A stretch of 64,000 nt of DNA, from NCBI GenBank assembly GCA_034664125.1, contig JAXDIG010000009.1:1-64000 (forward strand). Reading direction: 5' to 3'. The DNA is from JACVRW01 sp034664125. GTDB lineage: Bacteria > Actinomycetota > Thermoleophilia > Solirubrobacterales > Thermoleophilaceae. Made by a program: the position numbers and the translations under genes. Below, in pieces: positions 56,544-64,000 of this stretch. Below the pieces are notes generated by a model. That model was not told the DNA's origin. It did no database searches and saw only the letters and a program-made list of their open reading frames with translations. Numbering within the stretch: position 1 is the stretch's first letter; each line of letters starts with the position of its first letter.

Positions 56544-57433
56544 GCCTGCGCCGGCTCGGGCTCGTCGGGCCGCACGGCGGCCATCCGCTCGGCGCGGCGC
56601 TGCTGCCACACGGTCAGCAGCATCATCGCCAGCGTGAACAGGAAGATCATCGAGGCGATCACGTAGATCTGCGGCGGCACCGCCACCCGCACGGCGCCCC
56701 AGATGAACACCGGGAACGTGATCGTGGAGCCGTTGTTGAAGCTCGTGATCACGTAGTCGTCGATCGACAGCGCGAACGCGAGCAGCGCGGCCGACAGCAC
56801 CCCGGGCATGATCAGCGGGAGCGTGATCAGCCGGAACGTCTGCCACGGCGTGGCACCGAGGTCCTGCGCCGCCTCCTCGAGCGAGCGGTCGAAGCCGATC
56901 AGCCGCGACCGCACGGTCACGATCACGAACGAGAGGTTGAACATGATGTGCGCGATCACGATCGTGGCGAAGCCGGTGGCCACCGAGAAGTTGAGGAACA
57001 TGGACAGCAGCGCCGCCCCGAGCACGACCTCCGGCGTGGCCAGCGGGATGAAGATGAAGAAGTTGACCGGCGCCCGCCCGCGAAACTCGTAGCGCACCAG
57101 CGCCAGGGCGGTGAGCGTGCCGAGCGCCGTCGCGATCAGCGTGGACAGGCCGGCGACCTCGACCGAGACGCGCAGCGCGTCCCCGACGCCCGGCACGCCG
57201 AACGGGTCCTTCCAGGCGTCGAAGGAGAACTCCTGCCAGAGGAAGTTGAAGCGCCCGCGCGGCTTGTTGAACGAGAAGACGAGGATGACCGCGATCGGCA
57301 CCAGCAGGTAGAGCAGCGCAAGCCCGGCGTAGAGGTTGAGCCCGCCGTCGAGCAGCTTGCCGCCCGCCCGGCGCCTGCGGGGGCCGCCGGCCTCGCTGGC
57401 GGCGGTGACTCTGCCGGCGGTGGTGGCTTCCAT
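56540..57433 (-). CDS. potC: Spermidine/putrescine-type ABC permease (PotC-like)
   Basis: A 297-residue inner-membrane permease with six helices. The EAA coupling loop is EEAAQDLGATPWQTFRLITLPL. Start ATG 57433 overlaps the PotB-like stop (TAATG). It would form a heterodimer with the upstream permease. The GTGA overlap with the aminotransferase follows. Confidence 0.9.
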   Translation of the reverse strand: MEATTAGRVTAASEAGGPRRRRAGGKLLDGGLNLYAGLALLYLLVPIAVILVFSFNKPRGRFNFLWQEFSFDAWKDPFGVPGVGDALRVSVEVAGLSTLIATALGTLTALALVRYEFRGRAPVNFFIFIPLATPEVVLGAALLSMFLNFSVATGFATIVIAHIMFNLSFVIVTVRSRLIGFDRSLEEAAQDLGATPWQTFRLITLPLIMPGVLSAALLAFALSIDDYVITSFNNGSTITFPVFIWGAVRVAVPPQIYVIASMIFLFTLAMMLLTVWQQRRAERMAAVRPDEPEPAQA

Positions 57434-58311
57434 TACGCCCGCCGCTCCTCGCCCTCGGTGCCCAGGAGCGCCTCGGTGCCCGCGACGCGCGCCCACACCA
57501 CCACGAGCACCAGCATGGCTCCCATCAGGATGAACGACAGCGCCGCCGCGGTCGGGTAGTCGGCCACCTCGAGATAGCGGCTCTGGATTACGTTGCCGAT
57601 CATGGACTGCCGAGGAGTGCCGAGCAGCTCGGCGTTGATGAAGTCGCCGGCGGCCGGGATGAACGTGAGCAGCGTGCCGGCCACCACGCCCGGCATCGAG
57701 AGCGGCAGGGTCACCCGCAGGAAGACGTCGCGGCGGCGGCCATAGAGGTCGTACCCCGCCTCCAGCAGACGGGAATCGATCCGCTCCAGCGACGCGTAGA
57801 GCGGCAGGACCATGAAGGGCAGGAAGTTGTAGGTGATGCCGAGCACCACGGACGCGGTGGTGTCGAGCAGGCGCCCGTCACTGGACAGGATGCCGATCGT
57901 CTTCAGCGTGCTGACCACGGCGCCGTCGTCGTTCAGGATCGTCTCCCAGGACAGGGTGCGGATCAGGTAGGTGACGAAGAAGGGGACGATCACGGCCAGC
58001 AGCATCGCGTTGCGCCAGCGCCCCGCGCGGAAGGCCATCACGTAGGCGAGCGGGTAGCCGATCGCGAAGCAGATCAGCGTGGCCATCCCGGCGTACTCGA
58101 ACGAACGGAAGAACTGCTCGCGGAACTGGGACGCCGAGTCCGGGTAGTTCGAGAAGTTCCAGTCGAACAGGAAGCCGGTGTCGGGCGTGCCCGACTTGAG
58201 CGACTCGAACAGCATGTAGCCGAGCGGGAGGGCAAAGAACAGCACCAGCCATCCCAGCCCCGGCAACAGGAGCAGGTAGGGCAGCCCGGCTTTCTTCAGG
58301 CCTGCGCGCAC
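57433..58311 (-). CDS. potB: Spermidine/putrescine-type ABC permease (PotB-like)
   Basis: A 292-residue permease with six helices; the EAA loop is LEAGYDLYGRRRDVFLRVTLPL. The N-terminal half (PYLLLLPGLGWLVLFFALPLG) matches PotB-type subunits. It follows the binding-protein gene by 9 bases. Substrate is probably a polyamine by family. Confidence 0.9.
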   Translation of the reverse strand: MRAGLKKAGLPYLLLLPGLGWLVLFFALPLGYMLFESLKSGTPDTGFLFDWNFSNYPDSASQFREQFFRSFEYAGMATLICFAIGYPLAYVMAFRAGRWRNAMLLAVIVPFFVTYLIRTLSWETILNDDGAVVSTLKTIGILSSDGRLLDTTASVVLGITYNFLPFMVLPLYASLERIDSRLLEAGYDLYGRRRDVFLRVTLPLSMPGVVAGTLLTFIPAAGDFINAELLGTPRQSMIGNVIQSRYLEVADYPTAAALSFILMGAMLVLVVVWARVAGTEALLGTEGEERRA

Positions 58312-58320
58312 AGCAGGGAA

Positions 58321-59517
58321 CTAAGCGCCGATCACGCCCTGGAAGGCCTCGGTGAGCTGGGTGTCCTCCTCCGGCTTCAGCTGCCGGAAGATGAACGCGT
58401 TGGCGAGCGTCTGGTCGTTCGGGAAGATCAGCTGGTTCTTGGCGAGCGCCGGGTCGCGCTCCGAGAGGATCTCCTTCACGCCGTTGACCGGGCAGATGTA
58501 GTTCACGTACGCGGTGATGTCGGCCTGGACCTCCGGCTCGTAGACGAAGTCCATGAACTTCTCGGCGGTGTAGGGCTCGGGCGCCCCGACCGGCACCTGC
58601 ATGTTGTCGGTCCACAGGCTCACGCCGCTCTCCGGCGGCACGAACTTGATGTTCGGGTTGTCGGCCTCCAGCTGCACCGCGTCGCCGGACCAGCCGATGA
58701 TCACCCACGAGTCGCCCTTGGTGATGTCCTTGGTGTACTCGTTCCCGGTGAACCCGCGGATCTGGCCCGAGTCCGAGGCCTGGCCGATCTTGTCGATCGC
58801 CTTCATGAAGTCGTCCGTCGAGGCCTTCTCCGGATCGAAGCCCATCGAGGCGGCCACCAGCCCGACCGTGTCGCGCATCTCGGTGAGCATCGTGACCTTG
58901 CCCTTGTAGGCGGGGTCGAACAGGTCGTCGATCGACTTGGGCTCGCGCTTGACCTTGTCCTCGCGGTAGATGATCCCCGCGAAGCCCGACTGCCACGGCA
59001 CCGAGTAATCGCGCTTGGGGTCGAAGGGCGGCGACTTGAGCCGGTCGATCAGGTTGGCCTGGACGTGCGGCAGCGCCGAGTGGTCGAGCTTCTGCACGTA
59101 GCCGAGCGAGATCATCTTGGCGGCCATCCAGTCGGTGACGACGTGGATGTCGCGACCGCCGGAGTCGCCTCGCTCGTACTGCTGGCGGACCTTGCCGAAG
59201 AACTCGGTGTTGTCGTTGACCTCTTCGACGTACTTGACCTTGGTGCCGTACTCCTTCTCGAAGTCCTTCAGGGTGCCGTGGTCCTCCTCTATGTAGAGCG
59301 GCCAGTTGGCCATGTACATCGAGTCGGCGATCTTGCCCTTCTGGATCACCTTCGACTCGGGCTTGTTGCCGCCCGTCCCGCCGGTTTCCGCCCCGCAGGC
59401 GGCCAGATAGGACAGCGCGGACACGCTGAGCGCCCCGGCCGCCCCGCGGCGCAGCAGCCGCCGACGGCTGACCTCTTGCCTGATGATGCGTTCGAACTGC
59501 CGTTCGAGGTCGCTCAC
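58321..59517 (-). CDS. potD: Polyamine-type substrate-binding lipoprotein (PotD-like)
   Basis: A 398-residue exported receptor. A twin-arginine signal (SRRRLLRRGAAG) runs into lipobox SYLAACG, so it is exported folded by Tat and lipid-anchored. Conserved PotD-type blocks include MYMANWPLYIEEDHG, VVTDWMAAKMI and VPVGAPEPYTAEKFMDFV. The GTG overlaps the PotA-like stop (GTGA), so the gene order is ATPase, receptor, two permeases. Confidence 0.92.
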   Translation of the reverse strand: MSDLERQFERIIRQEVSRRRLLRRGAAGALSVSALSYLAACGAETGGTGGNKPESKVIQKGKIADSMYMANWPLYIEEDHGTLKDFEKEYGTKVKYVEEVNDNTEFFGKVRQQYERGDSGGRDIHVVTDWMAAKMISLGYVQKLDHSALPHVQANLIDRLKSPPFDPKRDYSVPWQSGFAGIIYREDKVKREPKSIDDLFDPAYKGKVTMLTEMRDTVGLVAASMGFDPEKASTDDFMKAIDKIGQASDSGQIRGFTGNEYTKDITKGDSWVIIGWSGDAVQLEADNPNIKFVPPESGVSLWTDNMQVPVGAPEPYTAEKFMDFVYEPEVQADITAYVNYICPVNGVKEILSERDPALAKNQLIFPNDQTLANAFIFRQLKPEEDTQLTEAFQGVIGA

Positions 59518-60671
59518 GTCTTGATTCCTTCCTCGTCGGGGACGGCCTCGGCGGCCGGATCCCTCACCATGTGAATGTTCTCGGTCGACCAGGTCAGCCG
59601 GGCGGCGTCGCCCGCCGCCGGCAGTCGCCGGCGCGCCTCCTCGTCGGTGTTCGGCACCAGCACCGTCATGCGGGTGTCGTCCGGGAGGCGGACGATCACC
59701 TGGGTCGCCGTGCCGAGGTAGAGCGAGCTCTCCACCTGGCCGTCCACGCTCGACCGGCCGTCCGACCCGATCCCGTCGGCCCCGTGCAGCTGGAGCTTCT
59801 CCGGGCGCACGACGGCGTGCGCGCGCTCCCCGACGGTGGCGCCGGCCGCCCCCGCCCTCACGGTCGGACCGGCGTCGAGCCGCAGCTCGGCCGTGCCGGT
59901 GCCGGTGGACACCACCTCGCCGGGCATCAGGTTCGACACGCCGATGAAGCCGGCCACGAACGTGGTGCTGGGGCGCTCGTAGATCTCCTCGGGGCCGTCG
60001 AGCTGCTCGACCACGCCGCGATTCATCACCGCGATGAAGTCGGACATCGTCAGCGCTTCCTCCTGGTCGTGCGTCACGTAGATGAACGTGATGCCGACGT
60101 CCTGCTGGATTCGCTTGAGCTCGATCTGGAGCTGCTTGCGCAGCTTGAGGTCGAGCGCGCCGAGCGGCTCGTCGAGCAGCAGCACGGCCGGGCGGTTGAC
60201 GAGCGCGCGCGCGAGTGCGACGCGCTGCTGCTGGCCGCCCGAGAGCTGGCGCGGCTTGCGCTTCGCCTCCCGGGCGAGGCCGACCCGCTCGAGCTCCTCG
60301 CCGACGCGCCGCCGCACCTCGTCCTTCGAGACGCGCTGGCGCTCCAGGCCGAAGGCGACGTTGCGCTCCACGCTCAGGTGCGGGAACAGCGCGTAGCTCT
60401 GGAAGACGGTGTTGGTCGGGCGCCGGAACGCCGGCTGACCGGTCACGTCCTCGCCGTCGAGCAGCACGGTGCCCTCCGACGGCTCCTCGAACCCGGCGAT
60501 CATGCGCAGCGTGGTGGTCTTGCCGCAGCCCGAGGGGCCGAGCATCGTGAAGAACTGGCCCCTTGGAACGTCCAGATCCATTTGGCGGACCGCGGTGAAA
60601 TCGCCGAAGCGCTTCGTGACGCCCCGAAGACTCACGCTTGGAGCAGCCGTGCCATGGCCCTCGTGGCTCAT
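59514..60671 (-). CDS. potA: Polyamine-type ABC transporter ATP-binding protein (PotA-like)
   Basis: A 385-residue ATPase. Walker A GPSGCGKTT, Q-loop FQSYALFPHLSV, signature LSGGQQQRVALARAL, Walker B LLLDEPLGALD and switch THDQEEAL are complete. A TOBE domain occupies the last about 110 residues. ATG 60671 is 10 bases from a TAAGTT hexamer without Shine-Dalgarno; longer starts cross the promoter region. First gene of the minus-strand pot-aminotransferase operon. Confidence 0.93.
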   Translation of the reverse strand: MSHEGHGTAAPSVSLRGVTKRFGDFTAVRQMDLDVPRGQFFTMLGPSGCGKTTTLRMIAGFEEPSEGTVLLDGEDVTGQPAFRRPTNTVFQSYALFPHLSVERNVAFGLERQRVSKDEVRRRVGEELERVGLAREAKRKPRQLSGGQQQRVALARALVNRPAVLLLDEPLGALDLKLRKQLQIELKRIQQDVGITFIYVTHDQEEALTMSDFIAVMNRGVVEQLDGPEEIYERPSTTFVAGFIGVSNLMPGEVVSTGTGTAELRLDAGPTVRAGAAGATVGERAHAVVRPEKLQLHGADGIGSDGRSSVDGQVESSLYLGTATQVIVRLPDDTRMTVLVPNTDEEARRRLPAAGDAARLTWSTENIHMVRDPAAEAVPDEEGIKT

Positions 60672-60681
60672 GCTCGCCCGC

Positions 60682-60687
60682 AACTTA
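60682..60687 (-). promoter_or_regulatory. -10 element (TAAGTT) of the pot operon
   Basis: TAAGTT on the minus strand ends 10 bases before ATG 60671. Confidence 0.4.
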
Positions 60688-60743
60688 TGGCCGATCCGGC
60701 ATGGCCGCAAGGTGCGGAATGCCGAAAACACCTATCGCTAACA

Positions 60744-60835
60744 GTACAAAACGTACAACGCCCGGCAGCGGCATTTCGCCACAGACTCCCTAGACGGCCT
60801 GCCGTTAGGTCGATACGGTTGTCCACAGCGTCTAG
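60744..60835. promoter_or_regulatory. Cluster of inverted repeats between divergent pot and aminotransferase operons
   Basis: Three symmetric elements lie in this 188-base divergent region: GTAC-AAAAC-GTAC (60744-60756), ACGGC-CT-GCCGT (60794-60805) and CTAGACG...CGTCTAG (60790-60796 with 60829-60835). They are candidate operators for the PucR-family regulator encoded at 62263. Confidence 0.4.
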
Positions 60836-60859
60836 TTGTAGCGATCGCGAGGAGAGAGA

Positions 60860-62263
60860 ATGGCGACGACCCCACAGGCCGTGCACGATCCGCAGAGCGG
60901 GAGTCCCAGCGAGCTGCAGGAGAAGGCGCGCCGCCATCTCTGGATGCATTTCACCCGCATGGGTGGATACGACGAGCAGCACCAGATCCCGATGATCGTG
61001 CGAGGCGAGGGGTCGTACGTCTACGACGAGCACGGCAACCGCTACATGGACGGCCTGTCCGCGCTGTTCTGCGTAAACGCCGGCCACGGGCGCGCCGAGT
61101 TGGGTGAGGCGGCCGCCCGCCAGGCGAAGCAGCTCGGCTTCTACACGAACTGGAGCTACGCGCACCCGATGGCCGCAGAGCTGGCCGCGCGGATCGCGAA
61201 CCTGGCGCCGGGGGACCTGAACCGCGTGTTCTTCACCTCCGGCGGCTCGGAGGCGGTCGAGTCCGCCTGGAAGCTGTCGCGCCAGTACCACAAGCTCACG
61301 GGCAACTCGAACAAGTACAAGATCATCTCGCGCGAGACCGCCTACCACGGCACCACCTTCGGGGCGCTCTCGATCACCGGCATCAACTCGTTGCGCAATC
61401 CCTTCGAGCCGCTCGTACCGGGCGCGTTCCACGCGCCGAACACCAACGACTACCGCTGGTCGGAGGACCGCGATCCGCTCTGGGCCGCAAACCAGATCGA
61501 GCACATCATCGAGTTCCAGGGCCCGGACACCGTGGCGGCCGTGATCCTCGAGCCCGTGCAGAACTCGGGCGGCTGCTTCGTCCCGCAGGACGGCTACTGG
61601 CAGCGTGTGCGCGAGATCTGCGACAGGCACAACGTGCTGCTGATCGCCGACGAGGTGATCTGCTCGTGGGGCCGCCTCGGTCACTGGTTCGGCGTGGAGC
61701 GCTTCGGCGTCGTGCCGGACATCATCACCACGGCCAAGGGGATCACCTCCGCGTACGCGCCGATGGGCGCCGCGATCGTGTCCGACCGCGTGGCGGACCC
61801 GTTCATGGAGGACTCACGGACGTTCACCCACGGCATCACGTTCGGCGGCCATCCGGTGTCGGCGGCGGTGGCGATGGCGAACCTCGACATCTTCGAGCGC
61901 GAGGACCTCTGCGGCCACGTGCGCGAGAAGGAGCCGGAGTTCCGCGGGATGCTCGACCGGCTCAAGGAGGACCTGCCGATCGTGGGGGACGTCCGCGGCG
62001 CCGGCTACTTCCAGGCGCTCGAGCTGGTCAAGGACAAGGAAACCAAGGAGAGCTTCAGCGACGAGGAGGGTGAGGAGCTGCTCCGCGGCTTCATGTCCGG
62101 CGAGCTCTACAAGCGCGGGCTGATCTGCCGCGCCGACGACCGCGGCGACCCGGTGATCCAGCTCTCGCCGCCCCTGATCGCCGACACCGAGGAGTTCGAG
62201 CTGATCGACAGGGTGCTGCGCTCGGTGCTCACCGAGGCCTGGGAGCGGATCGTCCGCCACTGA
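60860..62263 (+). CDS. Class III omega-aminotransferase (putrescine/beta-alanine:pyruvate type)
   Basis: A 467-residue PLP enzyme. It has FFTSGGSEAVESAWKL, SRETAYHGTTFGA, LIADEVICSWGRLG (PLP Asp) and ITTAKGITSAYAPMGA with the PLP lysine, then FTHGITFGGHPVSAAVAM. Sequence layout is that of omega-amino-acid:pyruvate and putrescine aminotransferases. RBS GAGGAGAGAG precedes ATG 60860. Pyruvate as acceptor is inferred from the adjacent alanine dehydrogenase. Coupled to the PucR gene by TGATG. Confidence 0.91.
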   Translation: MATTPQAVHDPQSGSPSELQEKARRHLWMHFTRMGGYDEQHQIPMIVRGEGSYVYDEHGNRYMDGLSALFCVNAGHGRAELGEAAARQAKQLGFYTNWSYAHPMAAELAARIANLAPGDLNRVFFTSGGSEAVESAWKLSRQYHKLTGNSNKYKIISRETAYHGTTFGALSITGINSLRNPFEPLVPGAFHAPNTNDYRWSEDRDPLWAANQIEHIIEFQGPDTVAAVILEPVQNSGGCFVPQDGYWQRVREICDRHNVLLIADEVICSWGRLGHWFGVERFGVVPDIITTAKGITSAYAPMGAAIVSDRVADPFMEDSRTFTHGITFGGHPVSAAVAMANLDIFEREDLCGHVREKEPEFRGMLDRLKEDLPIVGDVRGAGYFQALELVKDKETKESFSDEEGEELLRGFMSGELYKRGLICRADDRGDPVIQLSPPLIADTEEFELIDRVLRSVLTEAWERIVRH

Positions 62264-63834
62264 TGCTCACCGTTCGTGGCCTCGTCGCCGAGATGGGCCT
62301 CTCGCTTGCGGCCGGCGAGGACGGCGCGGACGCGCCGGTGCGGTGGGTGCACATATCCGAGCTGCTCGACCCGACTCCCTGGCTGTCCGGCGGCGAGCTG
62401 CTGCTGACCACCGGCATCCAGCTGGACTCGGAAGCCCGCCAGCGCGAGTTCGTGCGGCTGCTGTCGGACCGGCATCTGGCGGGGCTCGGCTTCGCCACGG
62501 GCTTCACCCACGGCGAGCTGCCCGCGACCATCGTGGAGGAGGCCGCCGATGCCGGGTTCCCGGTCTTCGAGGTGCCCTACGAGCTGCCCTTCATCGCCAT
62601 CACCGAGAAGGCCTTCACGCGCCTGGTGAACGAGCAGTACGAGGTGCTCCAGCGCGGTATCGCCATCCACAAGCGGCTCGAGCGCATCGTGCTCGAGGAA
62701 CGCGGGCTCGACGAGGTCGTGCGCGCGCTGGCGGCCGCCACCGGTGGCGCGGTGAGCGTGCTCTCGGGCCGGGGCGAGATGATCGCCACGAAGCTGTTCC
62801 GACGCAAGCTCCCCCAGGCGGCGCTCGAGCACGTCAGCCAGGAGGTGCGCCAGCGCAGCATGGCGGCCGGGCAGGGGTCGGAGGCGAGCGAGTTCGTGCC
62901 GGACCACCCTGAGCTGGCCGGGCGCGCGCTCGTACTGCCCGTGTCCACCCGCGGGCGCGGCGCGCCCCAGGCGTGGCTCGTGGCGGCGCGCGACGCCGGC
63001 GGCCTCGGCGACTTCGAGCGGCTGATCCTGCAGCAGGCGGTGACCGTTGTCGCGCTCGAGCTGATGCGCCAGCGGGCCATGCGCGACACCGAGCGGCGGC
63101 TGGCCGGGGACGTGCTGGCCGAGGCGCTCACCGGACGGCTGTCCGAAGCCGAGCTGGTAGTGCGCATGCGCCCCTTCGGCGTGGGCGCCCAGGCAGCCGT
63201 GCTGGTGTTCGCGGAGAGCGACGGGGGCGCCCCGGAGGCCGAGGCGGACCTCGACCGCTTCCTGGCCGACGCCGATGTGGGCGCTCTGGTGGCGTCGCGG
63301 GGGCCGTTGCTGTGCGCGGTCGTGGACGCCGCCGACGACCTCGATCCCGTGGCCCTGGCGACGCGGGCGCGCGAGGCGCTCACGCCCGAGCACGGGCAGC
63401 TGCGCGCAGCGGCGTCTCGGGTCGCGGCCGTGGGAGCGCTGCGGCGCTCTTTCCACGAGGCGCGCTGCGCGCTCGAGGCGGTGGCGCTGGCCAACGGCAG
63501 CGCGCCGGCCGTCGCCTCCTACCGCGACCTGGGTGCCTTCCAGCTGCTGCTGTCGCTGCAGGACGACGACGCACTGCGGCTCTACTGCGACAGCGTGCTG
63601 GGCCCGCTCGAGGACGCCACCGGCGAGTACGGCGACGAGCTGATCCGCTCGCTCGAGGCGTTCATCGAGCAGAACGGCCAGTGGGAGCGAGCGGCACGCG
63701 AGCTCTACTGCCACAGGCATACGCTGCGCTACCGCATCAGGCGCGTGGAGCAGCTCACCGGGAGGGACCTGTCGATCGCGCGCGACCGGATCGAGTTCTG
63801 GCTGGCCCTGCGCGCCCGGGAACTGGTGACGTAA
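62263..63834 (+). CDS. PucR-family transcriptional regulator
   Basis: A 523-residue regulator. The N-terminal purine-catabolism-type sensor (VRWVHISELLDPTPWLSGGELLLTTG-like) spans about 1-130, with a GAF-like middle. The C-terminal PucR helix-turn-helix domain contains QWERAARELYCHRHTLRYRIRRVEQLTG. These proteins usually activate adjacent catabolic genes on sensing a nitrogen compound. ATG overlaps the aminotransferase stop, so it is autogenously placed in the operon it probably controls. Confidence 0.92.
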   Translation: MLTVRGLVAEMGLSLAAGEDGADAPVRWVHISELLDPTPWLSGGELLLTTGIQLDSEARQREFVRLLSDRHLAGLGFATGFTHGELPATIVEEAADAGFPVFEVPYELPFIAITEKAFTRLVNEQYEVLQRGIAIHKRLERIVLEERGLDEVVRALAAATGGAVSVLSGRGEMIATKLFRRKLPQAALEHVSQEVRQRSMAAGQGSEASEFVPDHPELAGRALVLPVSTRGRGAPQAWLVAARDAGGLGDFERLILQQAVTVVALELMRQRAMRDTERRLAGDVLAEALTGRLSEAELVVRMRPFGVGAQAAVLVFAESDGGAPEAEADLDRFLADADVGALVASRGPLLCAVVDAADDLDPVALATRAREALTPEHGQLRAAASRVAAVGALRRSFHEARCALEAVALANGSAPAVASYRDLGAFQLLLSLQDDDALRLYCDSVLGPLEDATGEYGDELIRSLEAFIEQNGQWERAARELYCHRHTLRYRIRRVEQLTGRDLSIARDRIEFWLALRARELVT

Positions 63835-63851
63835 GGGAGGATGCAAGGCGA

Positions 63852-64000
63852 ATGAGAGTCGGCGTTCCGACGGAGATCAAGACGGACGAGTACCGGGTGT
63901 CGCTCACCCCGGCAGGGGCGCGCGAGCTGGTCGAGCACGGCCACGACGTGATCGTGCAGGCCGGCGCCGGTGAGGGCAGCACGATCCCGGACGCCGAGTA
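63852..64000 (+). CDS. ald: Alanine dehydrogenase, N-terminal part (truncated by window edge)
   Basis: The first 49 residues begin MRVGVPTEIKTDEYRVSL and contain TPAGARELVEHGHDV, the N-terminal fold of alanine dehydrogenase/transhydrogenase with the substrate-binding Arg/Lys region. The enzyme oxidises alanine to pyruvate and ammonia with NAD. AAGGCG (63845-63850) is immediately upstream of ATG 63852; the gene starts 17 bases after the PucR stop. It would regenerate the pyruvate used by the aminotransferase. Confidence 0.92.
   Translation, partial: MRVGVPTEIKTDEYRVSLTPAGARELVEHGHDVIVQAGAGEGSTIPDAE

Overview
The window is uniformly high-GC DNA with many GTG and TTG starts and heavy use of 1- to 4-base stop/start overlaps (GTGA, ATGA, TGATG). 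The gene set includes inositol-1-phosphate synthase with a phosphatidylinositol-phosphate-synthase-type transferase, a histone-like Ser/Arg/Ala/Lys protein, and exported proteins of the 'RRxLTYANxxATLAxFxALGG' type. I read this as a chromosome segment of a deep-branching actinobacterium, most likely Thermoleophilia/Solirubrobacterales. The phylum-level guess is firm and the order-level guess is inference. I saw no rRNA, tRNA, CRISPR array, insertion sequence or prophage. No gene-free stretch exceeds about 250 bases. The longest are 32241-32487 (a TPP riboswitch plus divergent promoters), 40285-40507, 60672-60859 and 326-507.

Region by region. 1-3.3 kb holds the tail of an unknown gene, a cold-shock protein, an acyl desaturase, and a PAP2 phosphatase overlapping a CDP-alcohol phosphotransferase. 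This is followed by inositol-1-phosphate synthase (3.36-4.5 kb), a compact phosphatidylinositol module. 4.6-21.9 kb is a surface-glycan locus. It has at least eight glycosyltransferases, an APH-fold kinase-like protein, an ABC-2 exporter pair (Wzm/Wzt type), a large polytopic membrane protein, an amino-sugar N-methyltransferase of the DesVI/TylM1 type, a DegT-type aminotransferase and two FemAB/GNAT-like acyltransferases. 21.9-25.1 kb is an operon with a glycosyltransferase-PHP fusion, a uracil-DNA-glycosylase-fold protein that has lost its catalytic motifs, a UspA-like protein and a tiny C2CH zinc-finger protein. 25.1-29.7 kb carries an RNA uracil methyltransferase lacking its Fe-S cysteines, a repeat-rich histone-like/phasin-like protein, an EEP nuclease, ornithine carbamoyltransferase and a cupredoxin lipoprotein.

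29.6-35.8 kb is thiamine biosynthesis: TPP riboswitch, thiO (probably CTG start), a thiS-thiG fusion and a SnoaL-like protein on the minus strand, and thiE on the plus strand behind two secreted GH-A-fold proteins. A third such protein lies at 35.8-36.9 kb. 37-49.7 kb has membrane proteins, lpdA, three exported or cell-envelope proteins, a DsbA/HCCA-isomerase-like protein and the pdhABC operon. 49.7-55.2 kb holds an M14 metallopeptidase, a LOG-family protein, a phospholipase-D-like protein and an enolase-superfamily enzyme. 55.2-64 kb holds a potADBC polyamine importer fused into one operon with a class-III aminotransferase. Divergent to it are a second class-III aminotransferase, a PucR regulator and alanine dehydrogenase. 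Together these read as uptake of a polyamine or omega-amino compound, transamination to alanine, and recycling of alanine to pyruvate.

A window-wide signal: eighteen promoter-proximal genes have a TANNNT-like hexamer 6-10 bases before a start codon that has no Shine-Dalgarno sequence. This suggests extensive leaderless transcription and decides several start sites. Other structural signals are convergent gene pairs sharing a CTAG as both stop codons (three cases), a duplicated hairpin element, and an attenuator-like leader in front of ino1.
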